A stretch of 64,000 bases of DNA from positions 26,978 to 90,977 of the forward strand of contig JAZQCI010000030.1 of NCBI GenBank assembly GCA_045546175.1, in the 5' to 3' direction. The notes under the pieces were generated by a model. The model did no database searches and was not told where the DNA came from. It was given only the letters and a program-made list of their open reading frames with translations. Of this stretch, positions 6,785 to 15,855 are shown piece by piece. Each line of letters begins with the position of its first letter. Positions within the stretch are counted from its first letter, which is position 1. The DNA is from CAG-791 sp045546175. Its GTDB lineage: Bacteria; Bacillota; Clostridia; Lachnospirales; Lachnospiraceae. Position numbers and translations under genes: made by a program.

Positions 6785-8326
6785 TTATCTCGACGGATAC
6801 TTTTCCATCGCCTCCCGGATCGTCAGGCCCTGCGCCACCGCTTCGCGGCGCTTGCCGTTGACTTCCTGGATTTCTTTGACACGCTTTCCGTCCAGCTCAT
6901 ACCCTGTCATGGCCCACAGGGTAAGGGCCCACGCGCACATGGGCACGATGCAGAACAGGATGATGACGACCACATTCATGCCGGGCGTGTAGGGAGTTGT
7001 CTTGGTCGGTAGTGAATCCAGTCCGATCATGGTGACCGCCACGCCGACGACCGTGGCCGAGAGGCTCGAGACGAGCTTGTCGACCAATGAGAACAGCGTT
7101 CCCATGATGCCGGGGATGAATTTCCCCGAGCGGTAAGTTTCGTAGTCCGCACAGTCCGCCACCATGGGGATCGGCATATCCGCCGTGGCGTAATAGGCGC
7201 CGTAGCCGATGCCGAAGCACAGGATGAACGCGATGGTATAGAAGTTCAGCGCTACTTTGCCGTTCTGCATGATCTGCATGTGCATGGAAGTGTTCGGATT
7301 CCACATAAGGAGCAGGATCAGAACGCCGATATAGCAGACAAAAGCGACCGCTACATAGCGCATCAGAGACGCTTTCTGGCCTTTCTTCTGGGATGTGCGC
7401 ACAGTGAGCGCGAAGAACGGGATCGCGAACACGTAGCCGACTATCATCATGGGCATGTAGAGCCCGTCATAGTTGCCCATCATGCAGGAGTACAGCATGA
7501 TCAGGACCGTGATGTTGGTCGCGATGGAGAGCGCCAGTTTGCAGGCGCCGCCCGCCACCATCAGCTTCTGTAGTGGCTTGTTGGCCATGATGATGTCGAT
7601 ATACTCGGACACCTTGACCTTCTCCTGCTTGCCTCCGCCCAGGCCGAAGTACTTGGGCTGGTCCTTTTCCCAGATGCCGATGATCGCGAGGATGGTAAGC
7701 AGCACAGAGATGCAGATTCCTATAGGTGTGATCGCTGCAAACCAGCTCCTGTTGTAATCGCCGAAGATGCTGTCCCTCGCGAGGATCGGTCCTATGAACT
7801 GCATGACGCCCATGCCAGCCAGAGAACCGATGGTATTGAAGATCGTAAACAGAGGTCTCTGTTGCGGATCATTTGTGAGAACGGCCTGCGCCGCTCGCGT
7901 GACGGAAGTCTGGAACGTATAGCCGATGACCCAGACCGCGTACAGGAGAATGAAGAGCCCGTAGCGCAGCCCCATCATATTCTCCGGCACAAATGGTGTC
8001 AAAATATAGAGGCAGATCACAGAGACCGCCATAATAACGGATCCGATGACCATAAAGGGCCGGAACTTGCCGAACCTTCCGTTGGTCTTGTCCATCAGCG
8101 CGCCGATGATCGGATCGGTGATCGCGTCGAATATGCGCATTCCGGTGACCATGAAGGAAGCGAACACTGTCGCGATCCCCAGTACCGTATTGCCGAACGT
8201 CGCGATATAAGTAAGTATCAGTACGTAGTAAACATTTGTTGCGCCGTTATTCATAGGGAACAGCGCAAGCTGATAAGGCTTGGCCCGGTTCAGGGTTGTC
8301 CCGGACGCCTGCTGATTATCATTCAT
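6785..8326 (-). CDS. GPH-family sugar:cation symporter
   Basis: A 513-residue major-facilitator permease of the glycoside-pentoside-hexuronide group, which includes MelB, GusB and XynP. Seen: about 12 hydrophobic segments, the N-terminal DAITDPIIGALMDKTNGRFGKFRP loop region typical of the family, and a cytoplasmic middle loop (residues about 215-245). ATG 8326 is preceded by GGGGGA at the right distance; upstream in-frame codons lie in a hairpin region. It is the last gene of the leftward operon after GH2 and GH3 glycosidases, and a divergent uxuA-uxuB pair lies nearby. That favours a glucuronide or another beta-glycoside as substrate (inference). Confidence 0.9.
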   Translation of the reverse strand: MNDNQQASGTTLNRAKPYQLALFPMNNGATNVYYVLILTYIATFGNTVLGIATVFASFMVTGMRIFDAITDPIIGALMDKTNGRFGKFRPFMVIGSVIMAVSVICLYILTPFVPENMMGLRYGLFILLYAVWVIGYTFQTSVTRAAQAVLTNDPQQRPLFTIFNTIGSLAGMGVMQFIGPILARDSIFGDYNRSWFAAITPIGICISVLLTILAIIGIWEKDQPKYFGLGGGKQEKVKVSEYIDIIMANKPLQKLMVAGGACKLALSIATNITVLIMLYSCMMGNYDGLYMPMMIVGYVFAIPFFALTVRTSQKKGQKASLMRYVAVAFVCYIGVLILLLMWNPNTSMHMQIMQNGKVALNFYTIAFILCFGIGYGAYYATADMPIPMVADCADYETYRSGKFIPGIMGTLFSLVDKLVSSLSATVVGVAVTMIGLDSLPTKTTPYTPGMNVVVIILFCIVPMCAWALTLWAMTGYELDGKRVKEIQEVNGKRREAVAQGLTIREAMEKYPSR

Positions 8327-8345
8327 GATATCCCCCTTTTGTATA

Positions 8346-8415
8346 AGGCTCGAACAGCAGGGCATTACTCCCGCTGTTCGAGGCCCCGCGCAGCCGGCGA
8401 TGCCGGCCGCGCGGA
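8346..8415 (-). promoter_or_regulatory. Paired hairpins between GH3 and symporter genes
   Basis: Two perfect inverted repeats fill the spacer: CGAACAGC/GCTGTTCG around 8350-8380 and GCGC-GCCGGC/GCCGGC-GCGC around 8386-8414. Neither is followed by a T run on the minus strand. They may stabilise or attenuate the downstream message rather than end it. Confidence 0.5.
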
Positions 8416-8452
8416 TCATCTGCGCTTATAGGTTATGTTATGACAGGTTATG

Positions 8453-11400
8453 TTATGCCTTCTGCTCTTTTGCAAGCTTCTTGTTCTTGAAGAGCATGTA
8501 GCCGCTTCCAAGTGTAAGAAGTGCCGTAACTGCGATCAGAGCGTAGATCGCAAGCTGCCACCAAGGCGTGTTGGGAACGATGCGTGTCTGCGCCGTCCAG
8601 CCGTTCATGGCGTTGGAGTTGACGACTGTGTAAAGGATGTTGTGCATCGCTTCTCTCATCTCTGTGACCATGTAAGGATCCTGTGCATAGCCGCCCGCGA
8701 TATTGGTGTGGATCATGGGCATCGGGCTGTCCCAGATGTCGGATCCGCCGATCAGACCATCTGCCACGTCCATGTACTGGCTCAGGCCGGAGAAGTCCGT
8801 GATGGACATGCCGCGCATGCCGCACTCGCCGCGCAGGTAAGCGGTCTGCAGGTTGTAGTTCTCGCCGGACCACTGAGCGCCCCAGCGGTTGAAGCCGCTC
8901 ATGACGCACCACGCGCCGCCGTCGATGATCGCGCGGTCTGCCACTTCCAGATAGATCTCACGGGCCGTCTGCTCATTAAGCCATGTGTTGACGCCTCGTC
9001 TGGAGGTCTCGGAATCGTTCAGAGCCACGTGCTTGAGGTAAACATAGACGCCCTTGGACTGGATGCCCTTTGTCTCTGCCGCGCAGATCGCACCTGCCAC
9101 AAAAGGATCTTCCGAATAGTACTCGAAGTTACGTCCGCTGTAAGGGGTTCTGTGCATATTGATGCCGGGGCCGTACAGTCCGGAGTAGCCCATATCCAGG
9201 CAGTCGTTGCCGATGCAGCGGCCGACATCTTCCATCAGTTCAAGGTTCATAGTGGCTGCCATGACGTCCTCGGAAGTGTAGCACATCGCGGACTTGCCGC
9301 CGACAAGGGATGCAGTCAGACCCTGGGGGCCGTTCTCATCTTTGGTCGCCGCCTTGGAGACGCTCTCGCAGGCCGCGGTGTTGTGGAATCCGAGAGTGAT
9401 GGTGGTCACCATCTCCTGGAAGGTAAGCTGGTCGAGCAGGCTCTCCCAGCGCTCGTCGTTGTAATCTGCTCCGATCAGTTCGGAGATGGTCATAGTGCCG
9501 CCGGAAGCCAGCGTGGGCATAGGCGTGTCGGCGTGCTCCTCCGCTTTGTACTGTGTGAACTGCAGAGCTGCTGCCAGGTTGTCGTTCATGGCGAGCGGAG
9601 CGCGTCCTGTCGGGAAAGTTCCCTCCCAGTTGCTTCTGCTCAGGAATGTGACATTTCCGGGGGCCAGGCTGCTCTTGTTGGGATCAGACTCGTCAAAGAG
9701 GTTTGTGATCGCTGTGCCTGTCGCCTCGCTCTTTGCATAGGTAGTTGTATCGAGCGCCGCGTTGTTCCACTGATAGACGAGGGCTGCATTGCCTTCCGCG
9801 TCCATGCCGTTGTCAGCCGTGAATCCTTTAGCTGCCAAAATATTGTTGACCGCTTCGTGAGATCCCATGGCCGCCGTGAAGTAGTAGTCGCCGGCGTCCA
9901 GAATGTAAGTCTTTGCTCCGTTTGCGTCATAAGTTCTCAGCTCTCTCTTGGGAACATTGACAGTGACGTTCTCGGAGGCACCGGGTTCAAGAATCTGTGT
10001 TTTGCCAAAGCCGCAGAGCTCGACGGATGCCTTTTCAATGCCGTTCTGTCTGTCATAGTCCGTGTAAGGGGACTGGAAGTAGATCTGAACCGCCTTCTTG
10101 CCGGCCACGCTTCCCGTATTGGTAACGGTAACCGTCACGTCGAAACTGTCCGCATTCTCTTTGACCTGGAAATTGCTGTAGTCAAAGGTCGTGTAGGAGA
10201 GGCCGTAACCGAAGGGATAAGCGACCGTCGTATTGTAATTGAAGTCGCCTGCGCCCGCCGTGCCCATGACCACATCTTCGTATCTGGTCTCGGGATAGCG
10301 ATAGCCGAGGTAGATGCCTTCCTGATAGACGCTGTACATCGCCTGTACGTCAGCGCCTTCGGTGTTCAGGCCATAGCTCTCATAGCCGGCGTAAGGAACT
10401 GTGTAGAAGTTGACCACGGCGGGGTTCTTCATGTTGTCATACCAGTAAGTATCGACAAGGGATCCGGAGGGGTTAGCCGTACCGGAAAGGAGACGTCCTA
10501 CGCCGATGGCACCGGTCTGTCCCACGTCGCCGATCCACATGCAGGAGTCGATGCCGTAGTCCACGCCGCAGATCTCAGGATTTAAGAAATCCAGCTCAAT
10601 CGCGTTGGAAGTGTTGAGAAGGACTACGATCTTCTTGAAGGTGCCGGCATCCTTGAGTGCCTTGAGGCCTGCCAGCAGGTCTTTCTCTTCCTGAGAAAGA
10701 GCAAGGTAGTCGCCGTCGCCCTCGGAGCCCATGCCGTAGTGCACGTCTGCCGTCTTCGGCTCTGCTGCCTTCTCTTCTCCTTCGCCGCCCTTGTTGTCGC
10801 CGACCGCGCTCTTTGCCTCGGTTGTCGTCACGAGGGAAACGCTGTCATCGCCGTCCGGAAGGTCCGCACCTTCGCCGCCGGATCTTGAGAACACTACGAT
10901 CGCGGCGTCGCCGTACTCAGCGAATGTAGAGCTGTTGGCGCTCTCCACCTCAGACCAGGGAGCTTCGTTGACTGCATACTGTGTGTTTGCCACCAGCGCG
11001 TCGGAGATGGAAGCAGGGGTCTTGCGGCCGTACTTCTCGGAAGTGGATGTGTACCAGTCCCAGAGCCCCTGGTTGATCTCAATGCCTTCCTGAGTCAGGG
11101 CATCCTTCAGGCTGGGTGCCTGGCTGGTGTCTACGGAGCCGGAACCGGTTCCGCCGTACATCAGCTCAACGCTTCCCCTTGCGAAAAGGGAAACCTTGGA
11201 TCCGCCGGCCAGCGGAAGCGCCTGATTGTCGTTCTTGAGCAGTGCCGCGCCTTCGGATTCCACCTGCGCGCAGAGCTCACGCTCGTATTCCCAGCGGGCG
11301 TCTTCATTTTCGAAGTCGCTCTCGAAATATTTGACGTTCTCATCAAATCCTTGAATCTTGGAAAAAGATGTTCCCAGCGCTACGTTGATCGTAGTCGCGT

Positions 11401-11500
11401 ACTGATTGGCAAAATGATTGCCTACGATCGATCCGATGCAAAGAACGGCGCAAAGGATCGTCAGAACTCTCCAGAGGCCTACTCTAGGCTTTTTATTCAT
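8453..11500 (-). CDS. Membrane-anchored GH3 beta-glycosidase with reversed domain order
   Basis: A 1015-residue glycoside hydrolase. Residues about 8-30 form an N-terminal membrane segment. Next comes the GH3 C-terminal-type domain (EGAALLKND at about 85, LLSGTANPSGSLVDTYW), then a fibronectin-III-like domain (VTVTVTNTGSVAGKKAVQIY). Only then does the TIM-barrel domain appear (YGPGINMHRTP, NFEYYSEDP, KHVALND), with the likely nucleophile Asp in MSITDFSG near residue 900. A second membrane helix lies at about 980-1003. Most GH3 enzymes have the barrel first; permuted versions are known from Ruminococcus and Butyrivibrio. RBS GGAGG lies 8 bases before ATG 11500. It probably cleaves beta-linked sugars at the cell surface; linkage and sugar are unknown. 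Confidence 0.88.
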   Translation of the reverse strand: MNKKPRVGLWRVLTILCAVLCIGSIVGNHFANQYATTINVALGTSFSKIQGFDENVKYFESDFENEDARWEYERELCAQVESEGAALLKNDNQALPLAGGSKVSLFARGSVELMYGGTGSGSVDTSQAPSLKDALTQEGIEINQGLWDWYTSTSEKYGRKTPASISDALVANTQYAVNEAPWSEVESANSSTFAEYGDAAIVVFSRSGGEGADLPDGDDSVSLVTTTEAKSAVGDNKGGEGEEKAAEPKTADVHYGMGSEGDGDYLALSQEEKDLLAGLKALKDAGTFKKIVVLLNTSNAIELDFLNPEICGVDYGIDSCMWIGDVGQTGAIGVGRLLSGTANPSGSLVDTYWYDNMKNPAVVNFYTVPYAGYESYGLNTEGADVQAMYSVYQEGIYLGYRYPETRYEDVVMGTAGAGDFNYNTTVAYPFGYGLSYTTFDYSNFQVKENADSFDVTVTVTNTGSVAGKKAVQIYFQSPYTDYDRQNGIEKASVELCGFGKTQILEPGASENVTVNVPKRELRTYDANGAKTYILDAGDYYFTAAMGSHEAVNNILAAKGFTADNGMDAEGNAALVYQWNNAALDTTTYAKSEATGTAITNLFDESDPNKSSLAPGNVTFLSRSNWEGTFPTGRAPLAMNDNLAAALQFTQYKAEEHADTPMPTLASGGTMTISELIGADYNDERWESLLDQLTFQEMVTTITLGFHNTAACESVSKAATKDENGPQGLTASLVGGKSAMCYTSEDVMAATMNLELMEDVGRCIGNDCLDMGYSGLYGPGINMHRTPYSGRNFEYYSEDPFVAGAICAAETKGIQSKGVYVYLKHVALNDSETSRRGVNTWLNEQTAREIYLEVADRAIIDGGAWCVMSGFNRWGAQWSGENYNLQTAYLRGECGMRGMSITDFSGLSQYMDVADGLIGGSDIWDSPMPMIHTNIAGGYAQDPYMVTEMREAMHNILYTVVNSNAMNGWTAQTRIVPNTPWWQLAIYALIAVTALLTLGSGYMLFKNKKLAKEQKA

Positions 11501-11531
11501 ATTTTTATCCTCCCTTTACTATTATCTATTG

Positions 11532-13490
11532 TCAAACCCAGTTCGCGCTGTTGGAGCTCTTCCCCTTCAGCTTGTAATCGGGATTTGGCTTGTCCACCTT
11601 GCGAAATACCGCTTTGTCCTCGCACGCTCCGCTCACCGCGCGGATCCCATGCTTTCCGCTGATCGGCACGGTAAATGTAAATACATGGCTGCCCGTCCTG
11701 GTGCCGATTTCTTTCCCGTCGCAGTAAAGCGTGACGGATTTCTGATTGGAATAAACTTTAATCTCTGTTTTGGCCTCCGCCCTGTCCGCAAAGCGCTTCC
11801 CGCAGATGTGGACGAAAGGATCCGTGTCGTTCCACCAGGCCTTATAGAGATAAAAGCTGTCCTTTTTGATCTTGCGGTCAAAAGTCACAAGGCCCTTGTG
11901 GTTCATACCGGGCTCGCCGCCCTGGTCGCGGGCGTCCGCCGCGAAGTCGAACATGTTCCACACGTGGGTGGCCCACATGAAGGGGCGCTTCGCGAAGCAC
12001 TCCAGCAGATATTCGTGATAAAGAGCCTGATACTCTTCCGTCTGGTCGCCGCGGCGGGGCTTTGCGCTGTGCAAGGTCGTCATCGCCTCAGCGCCGTACT
12101 CGGAGTAGCCCAGGCACCTGTCGGGATAGACTTTGTGGAAGAAGTCAATCCACAGGTCGTTTAATTTGAATCCCGGGACGTACCATCCCAGATACAGGTT
12201 CCAGCTGACCACATCCGTGATGTGGGCGACCTTGTTGAAGGGGCCGCACATGGCGTAGCAGGCCAGCGTCGTAAATCTTGTCTTGTCCATCTCGTGGCAC
12301 AAGTCGTTGAGCACGTGATGGTTGTCCAGCATATCCGCGTTGTCTTTCGTGGAGATCGTGATCTCGTTGGAGACGCCCCAGCAGACGATGGAAGGGTGAT
12401 TGTAATTCTGGACGATCAGCTCTTTCATCTGGGAGATGGTGTTCTCCCGGCCGTTCGGCATGTGCTCGGAAATGTAAGGGATCTCCGCCCAGACCACCAT
12501 TCCGCGCTCGTCGCACAGATCGTAGAAGTACTGGTCGTGCTGGTAGTGAGCGAGTCGCACCGTGTTGACGCCCATCTCGCAGATCATATCCATATCCTCG
12601 AGATGCATCTCCTTTGTCAGGGCGTTGCCGATGCCCTTGCGGTCCTGGTGGCGGGATACGCCGTGGAGCGGGTATTTTTTGCCGTTGAGATAGAATCCCG
12701 TCTTGGGATCGGTGGCAAAATCCCGCACGCCGAATCTTGTCTCGACGCGGTCCTTCTCTTCTCCGTCCACCGTCAGGATCGCCTGCGCCGTGTAGAGATA
12801 AGGGTCCCTGACGCCGTTCCAGAGCCTTACATTGTCGATGCGCAGTTTTACATTCCTGCCGGCCGTCTGGGTTCCTTCCCTGCCGTTTTCATCCGTAAAG
12901 CTGACTTCACGCCCTTCCGCGTCCAATATTCTGACTGTGACCTGTCCCTCATCGCAATTTGTGAAGGTCTCAACCTGCACATCTCCCCTTCTGTACCCTT
13001 CCGAGGGTTTTGCCGTCACCTTGATGCCCGGACCGCCAAAACAGTCCATGTCGAAGTGCTTCTCATTTACAGTGATCAGATATACATCCCTGTAAATTCC
13101 GCCGTAGAAAGTGAAGTCTGCTTTCTGGGGATACACCCTGTCATTTCTGCTGTTGTCGGCCCACACTTTCAAGTGGTTCTCACCCGCGAGGTGATCCGTG
13201 ATATCCCACCTGAAAGTGGAATATCCGCCGTCATGGGAGCCGATCACGGTTCCGTTCAGTTCCACCTTGGCCGAGGCGTTGACGCCGCGGAATTCCAGGT
13301 AGACGCGTTCCTCCTTCGCATATTCAGGAGTCCTGAATTCCTTTTCATACAGGCAGGTCCCCCGCCAGTAATCATTTCCTCCGTCCTGTCCGTCGACCGC
13401 ATTCCATGTATGCGGCACATTCACCGGGGTCTTTTTCCCGTCCGGCCCGGTGAACAGCCAGTCCGAATTAATCGTTTGGATCTTTCTCAT
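11532..13490 (-). CDS. GH2 beta-glucuronidase or beta-galactosidase
   Basis: A 652-residue cytosolic glycosidase with a jelly-roll domain, an Ig-like domain and a TIM barrel, then a short C-terminal beta domain. The acid/base Glu is in CWGVSNEI (about residue 375) and the nucleophile Glu in GYSEYGAEA (about 465). MNHKGLVTFDRK contains an Asn-x-Lys-Gly sequence of the kind that binds the glucuronate carboxylate in GusA. Similar sequences also occur in some beta-galactosidases, so this is supportive only. ATG 13490 is chosen because GGGAGGGG precedes it; the frame stays open upstream through repeat copy 2, which is fortuitous. Neighbouring uxuA-uxuB argue for glucuronides. Confidence 0.87.
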   Translation of the reverse strand: MRKIQTINSDWLFTGPDGKKTPVNVPHTWNAVDGQDGGNDYWRGTCLYEKEFRTPEYAKEERVYLEFRGVNASAKVELNGTVIGSHDGGYSTFRWDITDHLAGENHLKVWADNSRNDRVYPQKADFTFYGGIYRDVYLITVNEKHFDMDCFGGPGIKVTAKPSEGYRRGDVQVETFTNCDEGQVTVRILDAEGREVSFTDENGREGTQTAGRNVKLRIDNVRLWNGVRDPYLYTAQAILTVDGEEKDRVETRFGVRDFATDPKTGFYLNGKKYPLHGVSRHQDRKGIGNALTKEMHLEDMDMICEMGVNTVRLAHYQHDQYFYDLCDERGMVVWAEIPYISEHMPNGRENTISQMKELIVQNYNHPSIVCWGVSNEITISTKDNADMLDNHHVLNDLCHEMDKTRFTTLACYAMCGPFNKVAHITDVVSWNLYLGWYVPGFKLNDLWIDFFHKVYPDRCLGYSEYGAEAMTTLHSAKPRRGDQTEEYQALYHEYLLECFAKRPFMWATHVWNMFDFAADARDQGGEPGMNHKGLVTFDRKIKKDSFYLYKAWWNDTDPFVHICGKRFADRAEAKTEIKVYSNQKSVTLYCDGKEIGTRTGSHVFTFTVPISGKHGIRAVSGACEDKAVFRKVDKPNPDYKLKGKSSNSANWV

Positions 13491-13532
13491 GGCCCCTCCC
13501 AACACTGCAAATTTTTCTGTAATACAAGTCAG

Positions 13533-13648
13533 TTCAAGGCTCGCAGAGCGAGCCGCTGCGCCGCGTGCGGGCTGCCCTAAGGGGCAGCTCCTCCTTTTCC
13601 GCACGCGTGTGCATCGAATAACTCAGCGGGAGACATTCCCCTGAGTTG
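13533..13648 (+). repeat. GC-rich palindromic repeat family, copy 2
   Basis: Same architecture as copy 1, from TTCAAGGCTCGC to the ACTCAG/CTGAGT arm. It lies in the spacer between the divergent GH2 gene and the LytTR regulator gene, inside the probable GH2 leader. Confidence 0.85.
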
Positions 13649-13741
13649 TCGCTTTTTTACTCCTATGCGCATTGTATCGGCGCCGGCGGAACGATTTCAA
13701 CGGGGACGGAATAATCGACAGTTTTCACGGCATAATTTGCA

Positions 13742-13770
13742 TTCACCTGTTTGAAATGTGGTAGTATAGA
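13742..13770 (+). promoter_or_regulatory. Possible promoter of the two-component genes
   Basis: TTCACC (13742-13747) and TATAGA (13765-13770) with a 17-base spacer lie just before the response regulator; GGAGG follows at 13773. The -35 match is weak. Confidence 0.4.
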
Positions 13771-13788
13771 AATGGAGGCAATAAGAAC

Positions 13789-14502
13789 ATGAAACAATAT
13801 CTGACTGCGATCACGGAAGATGATCCGGAATACTCCCGCTATCTGGAAGAGTGCCTGGACAGATACGGCAGGGAGCATAATTGTGCCTTTCAGGTCCGCA
13901 CTTTCGGCAGGGCGGAGGCTTTTTTGGAAAGCGTACAGGGACAGTATGACCTTGTCTTTATGGACGTGGAACTGGGAGAAGGGTGGATGAACGGCATTGA
14001 GGCCGCCCGCGCGCTCCGCGCCAAGGGAAGCATGGCCATGCTGTTCTTCATTACAAATATGCCCCAATACGCGCCCAGCGGCTACGACGTGGACGCCATC
14101 GACTACTGCATAAAGCCCATCAATTACCGCTCCTTGTCCGTCAAGCTGGACAAGGCGCTGCGCATTCTGGCAAACCGCAGCGGCGTACCGGTAAAGATCC
14201 GTGTGAAAGACGGGCTGCGCGTCGTCTCCTCCGCGGATATCCACTATATAGAGGTCATGGGGCACGACCTCATGTTCCACACCGAGAGTGAAGTGATCAC
14301 CGCCTACGGCGGACTCAAGGAGCGGGAGGAGGACCTGCGCGATCAGGATTTTGCCAGGTGCAGCGCGTCGGTACTCGTAAATCTGCGCTATGTAAACGGG
14401 CTCTACGGAGATGAAGTGAGCATCGGAAACGAGCGGATCAGGATCGGGCGCACCCGAAAGAAAGAGTTTATGACAAGACTGAACAAATATCTGGGAGGCT
14501 GA
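13789..14502 (+). CDS. LytTR-family response regulator
   Basis: A 237-residue regulator. A receiver domain (residues 1-125) has acidic residues EDD near position 10, the phospho-acceptor Asp59 in FMDVEL and the conserved Lys in CIKPIN. A C-terminal LytTR DNA-binding domain (about 135-237) contains FARCSASVLVNL and RIGRTRKK, as in AgrA and VirR. It directly precedes a GHKL sensor kinase gene: the stop TGA is followed at once by the ATG of the kinase, so the two are translationally linked. Its position between the glycosidase operon and uxuAB makes those operons plausible targets, which is inference. Confidence 0.93.
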   Translation: MKQYLTAITEDDPEYSRYLEECLDRYGREHNCAFQVRTFGRAEAFLESVQGQYDLVFMDVELGEGWMNGIEAARALRAKGSMAMLFFITNMPQYAPSGYDVDAIDYCIKPINYRSLSVKLDKALRILANRSGVPVKIRVKDGLRVVSSADIHYIEVMGHDLMFHTESEVITAYGGLKEREEDLRDQDFARCSASVLVNLRYVNGLYGDEVSIGNERIRIGRTRKKEFMTRLNKYLGG

Positions 14503-15816
14503 ATGTTATTTTCTGTCTACGCGCCGCGGCCGGACCTGACTGCCGCGGCCTATTTAATTGAGATCATGATCGCGGAGTTCCTTTTTCTGGGGCCCTATAA
14601 AAAGCGAAGCGGTTTTGCGGGCCGACTGATTCTCTCCCACCTGCTCCTGCTTGTGACCGGCGCTGTGACCGGAATCCCCGGACAGGCCGGCTTTCCGCGC
14701 TTTTTGTGGTTTTTCGCCGCCATGGCGGCCTGCATAGCAGCTGTTTACGCCTGCTATGACGAAGATATATTTACGCTGGTGAGCGCCTGCGTGGCCGGCT
14801 TCGCCACCCAGCACATAGCCAACAAGATCACGATCCTGCTCGGACTGATTCCGACCGTCCGATGGATCGAAGAGCAGAGTCCCACTATGCATGCGCTGTT
14901 CGAGATCCTCGTTTTCAGCTATGTATATCTGATCGTTTATTTGATTTTCGGGAGGTCGCGGACCAATATAAAAGCCAATCTTCACCTTCAGGTTCTCTCC
15001 CTTTTTATCGTCTTCACCTGTATCGGCGTAAATCGCTTGGTGGTGGACAGCGCTGTGGGCAATGTCTATTTTGACATCGCGGCGTGCCTTTACGCGATCC
15101 TGTGCTGCGTCTTCGCGCTGATCATCCAGTTCACGGTCGCCAAGTGGCAGCAGGCGGACACAGAGCGGCTGCTCACAGGCCAGCTCTTCACGGAGTCAAA
15201 AAAGCAATATGAGCAGTGGTCCGTCAACGCCGGAATGATCAAACAGTGGATCCACGACCTGCGGCACCTGATGAACCGAATCGAAAATATGGCATCTCAG
15301 AAACAGGTGGATATCCCCGATATTTCAAGGGTAAAGGCTGCCGTGGACCGCATCTCTCCCACTGCCAAGACCGGCAATGACGCGCTGGACGTCCTCCTTC
15401 GCAATATGGACGACCTGTGCCGCCGGAACAATATCGAGCTGCAGTGCGTGGCTTACGCGGACTGCCTCAAGTATTTTGACGGGATGAAGCTGTACTTTCT
15501 GTTTGCAAATGCTATTGATAATGCCATGGAGAGCGTGTCCGGCATTGAAGATCCCGAAAAGCGGCTCATCGACATCAGCATCCGCGCTTTCGGCGATTCC
15601 GCTTCCATCCACATCTGGAACTATTTCAAGGGACCGATCACCTTTTCCGAGGGGCTTCCCGTCACCAACAAGGACCGGGAGTCGCACGGTTTCGGCATGA
15701 AAAGCATGCAGCGGATCGTCGACGAATTTGACGGCGTGATGCAGGCCGGCACGCAAGGGGAAGTCTTCAACCTCGACATCATGCTGCCGGTCCCGGCCGA
15801 AAAGAAGAAGCAGTGA
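14503..15816 (+). CDS. GHKL-type sensor histidine kinase
   Basis: A 437-residue membrane sensor paired with the LytTR regulator just upstream. About six hydrophobic segments fill residues 10-215. The dimerisation region has the phospho-acceptor motif IHDLRHLMNRIENM near residue 250, with His followed by Asp as in AgrC-like kinases. A GHKL ATPase domain has the N box NAIDNAMESV and a GFGMKSMQRIVD glycine loop. No extracellular sensor domain is visible, so the signal may be sensed within the membrane, as for peptides in AgrC. No agrB or agrD-like gene is nearby. Confidence 0.92.
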   Translation: MLFSVYAPRPDLTAAAYLIEIMIAEFLFLGPYKKRSGFAGRLILSHLLLLVTGAVTGIPGQAGFPRFLWFFAAMAACIAAVYACYDEDIFTLVSACVAGFATQHIANKITILLGLIPTVRWIEEQSPTMHALFEILVFSYVYLIVYLIFGRSRTNIKANLHLQVLSLFIVFTCIGVNRLVVDSAVGNVYFDIAACLYAILCCVFALIIQFTVAKWQQADTERLLTGQLFTESKKQYEQWSVNAGMIKQWIHDLRHLMNRIENMASQKQVDIPDISRVKAAVDRISPTAKTGNDALDVLLRNMDDLCRRNNIELQCVAYADCLKYFDGMKLYFLFANAIDNAMESVSGIEDPEKRLIDISIRAFGDSASIHIWNYFKGPITFSEGLPVTNKDRESHGFGMKSMQRIVDEFDGVMQAGTQGEVFNLDIMLPVPAEKKKQ

Positions 15817-15855
15817 TCCTCTTTCACTACGGGTTAAAAAGGAGATCGTCCTATT

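Noticed and set aside
8450..10585. 711-codon plus-strand frame opposite the GH3 gene
   Set aside because: Antisense shadow of a gene with strong motifs and ribosome site on the minus strand.
13491..13604. N-terminal extension of the GH2 gene to 13604
   Set aside because: The 38 extra codons are translated palindromic repeat (GQPARGAAARSASLE); a strong ribosome site precedes ATG 13490.
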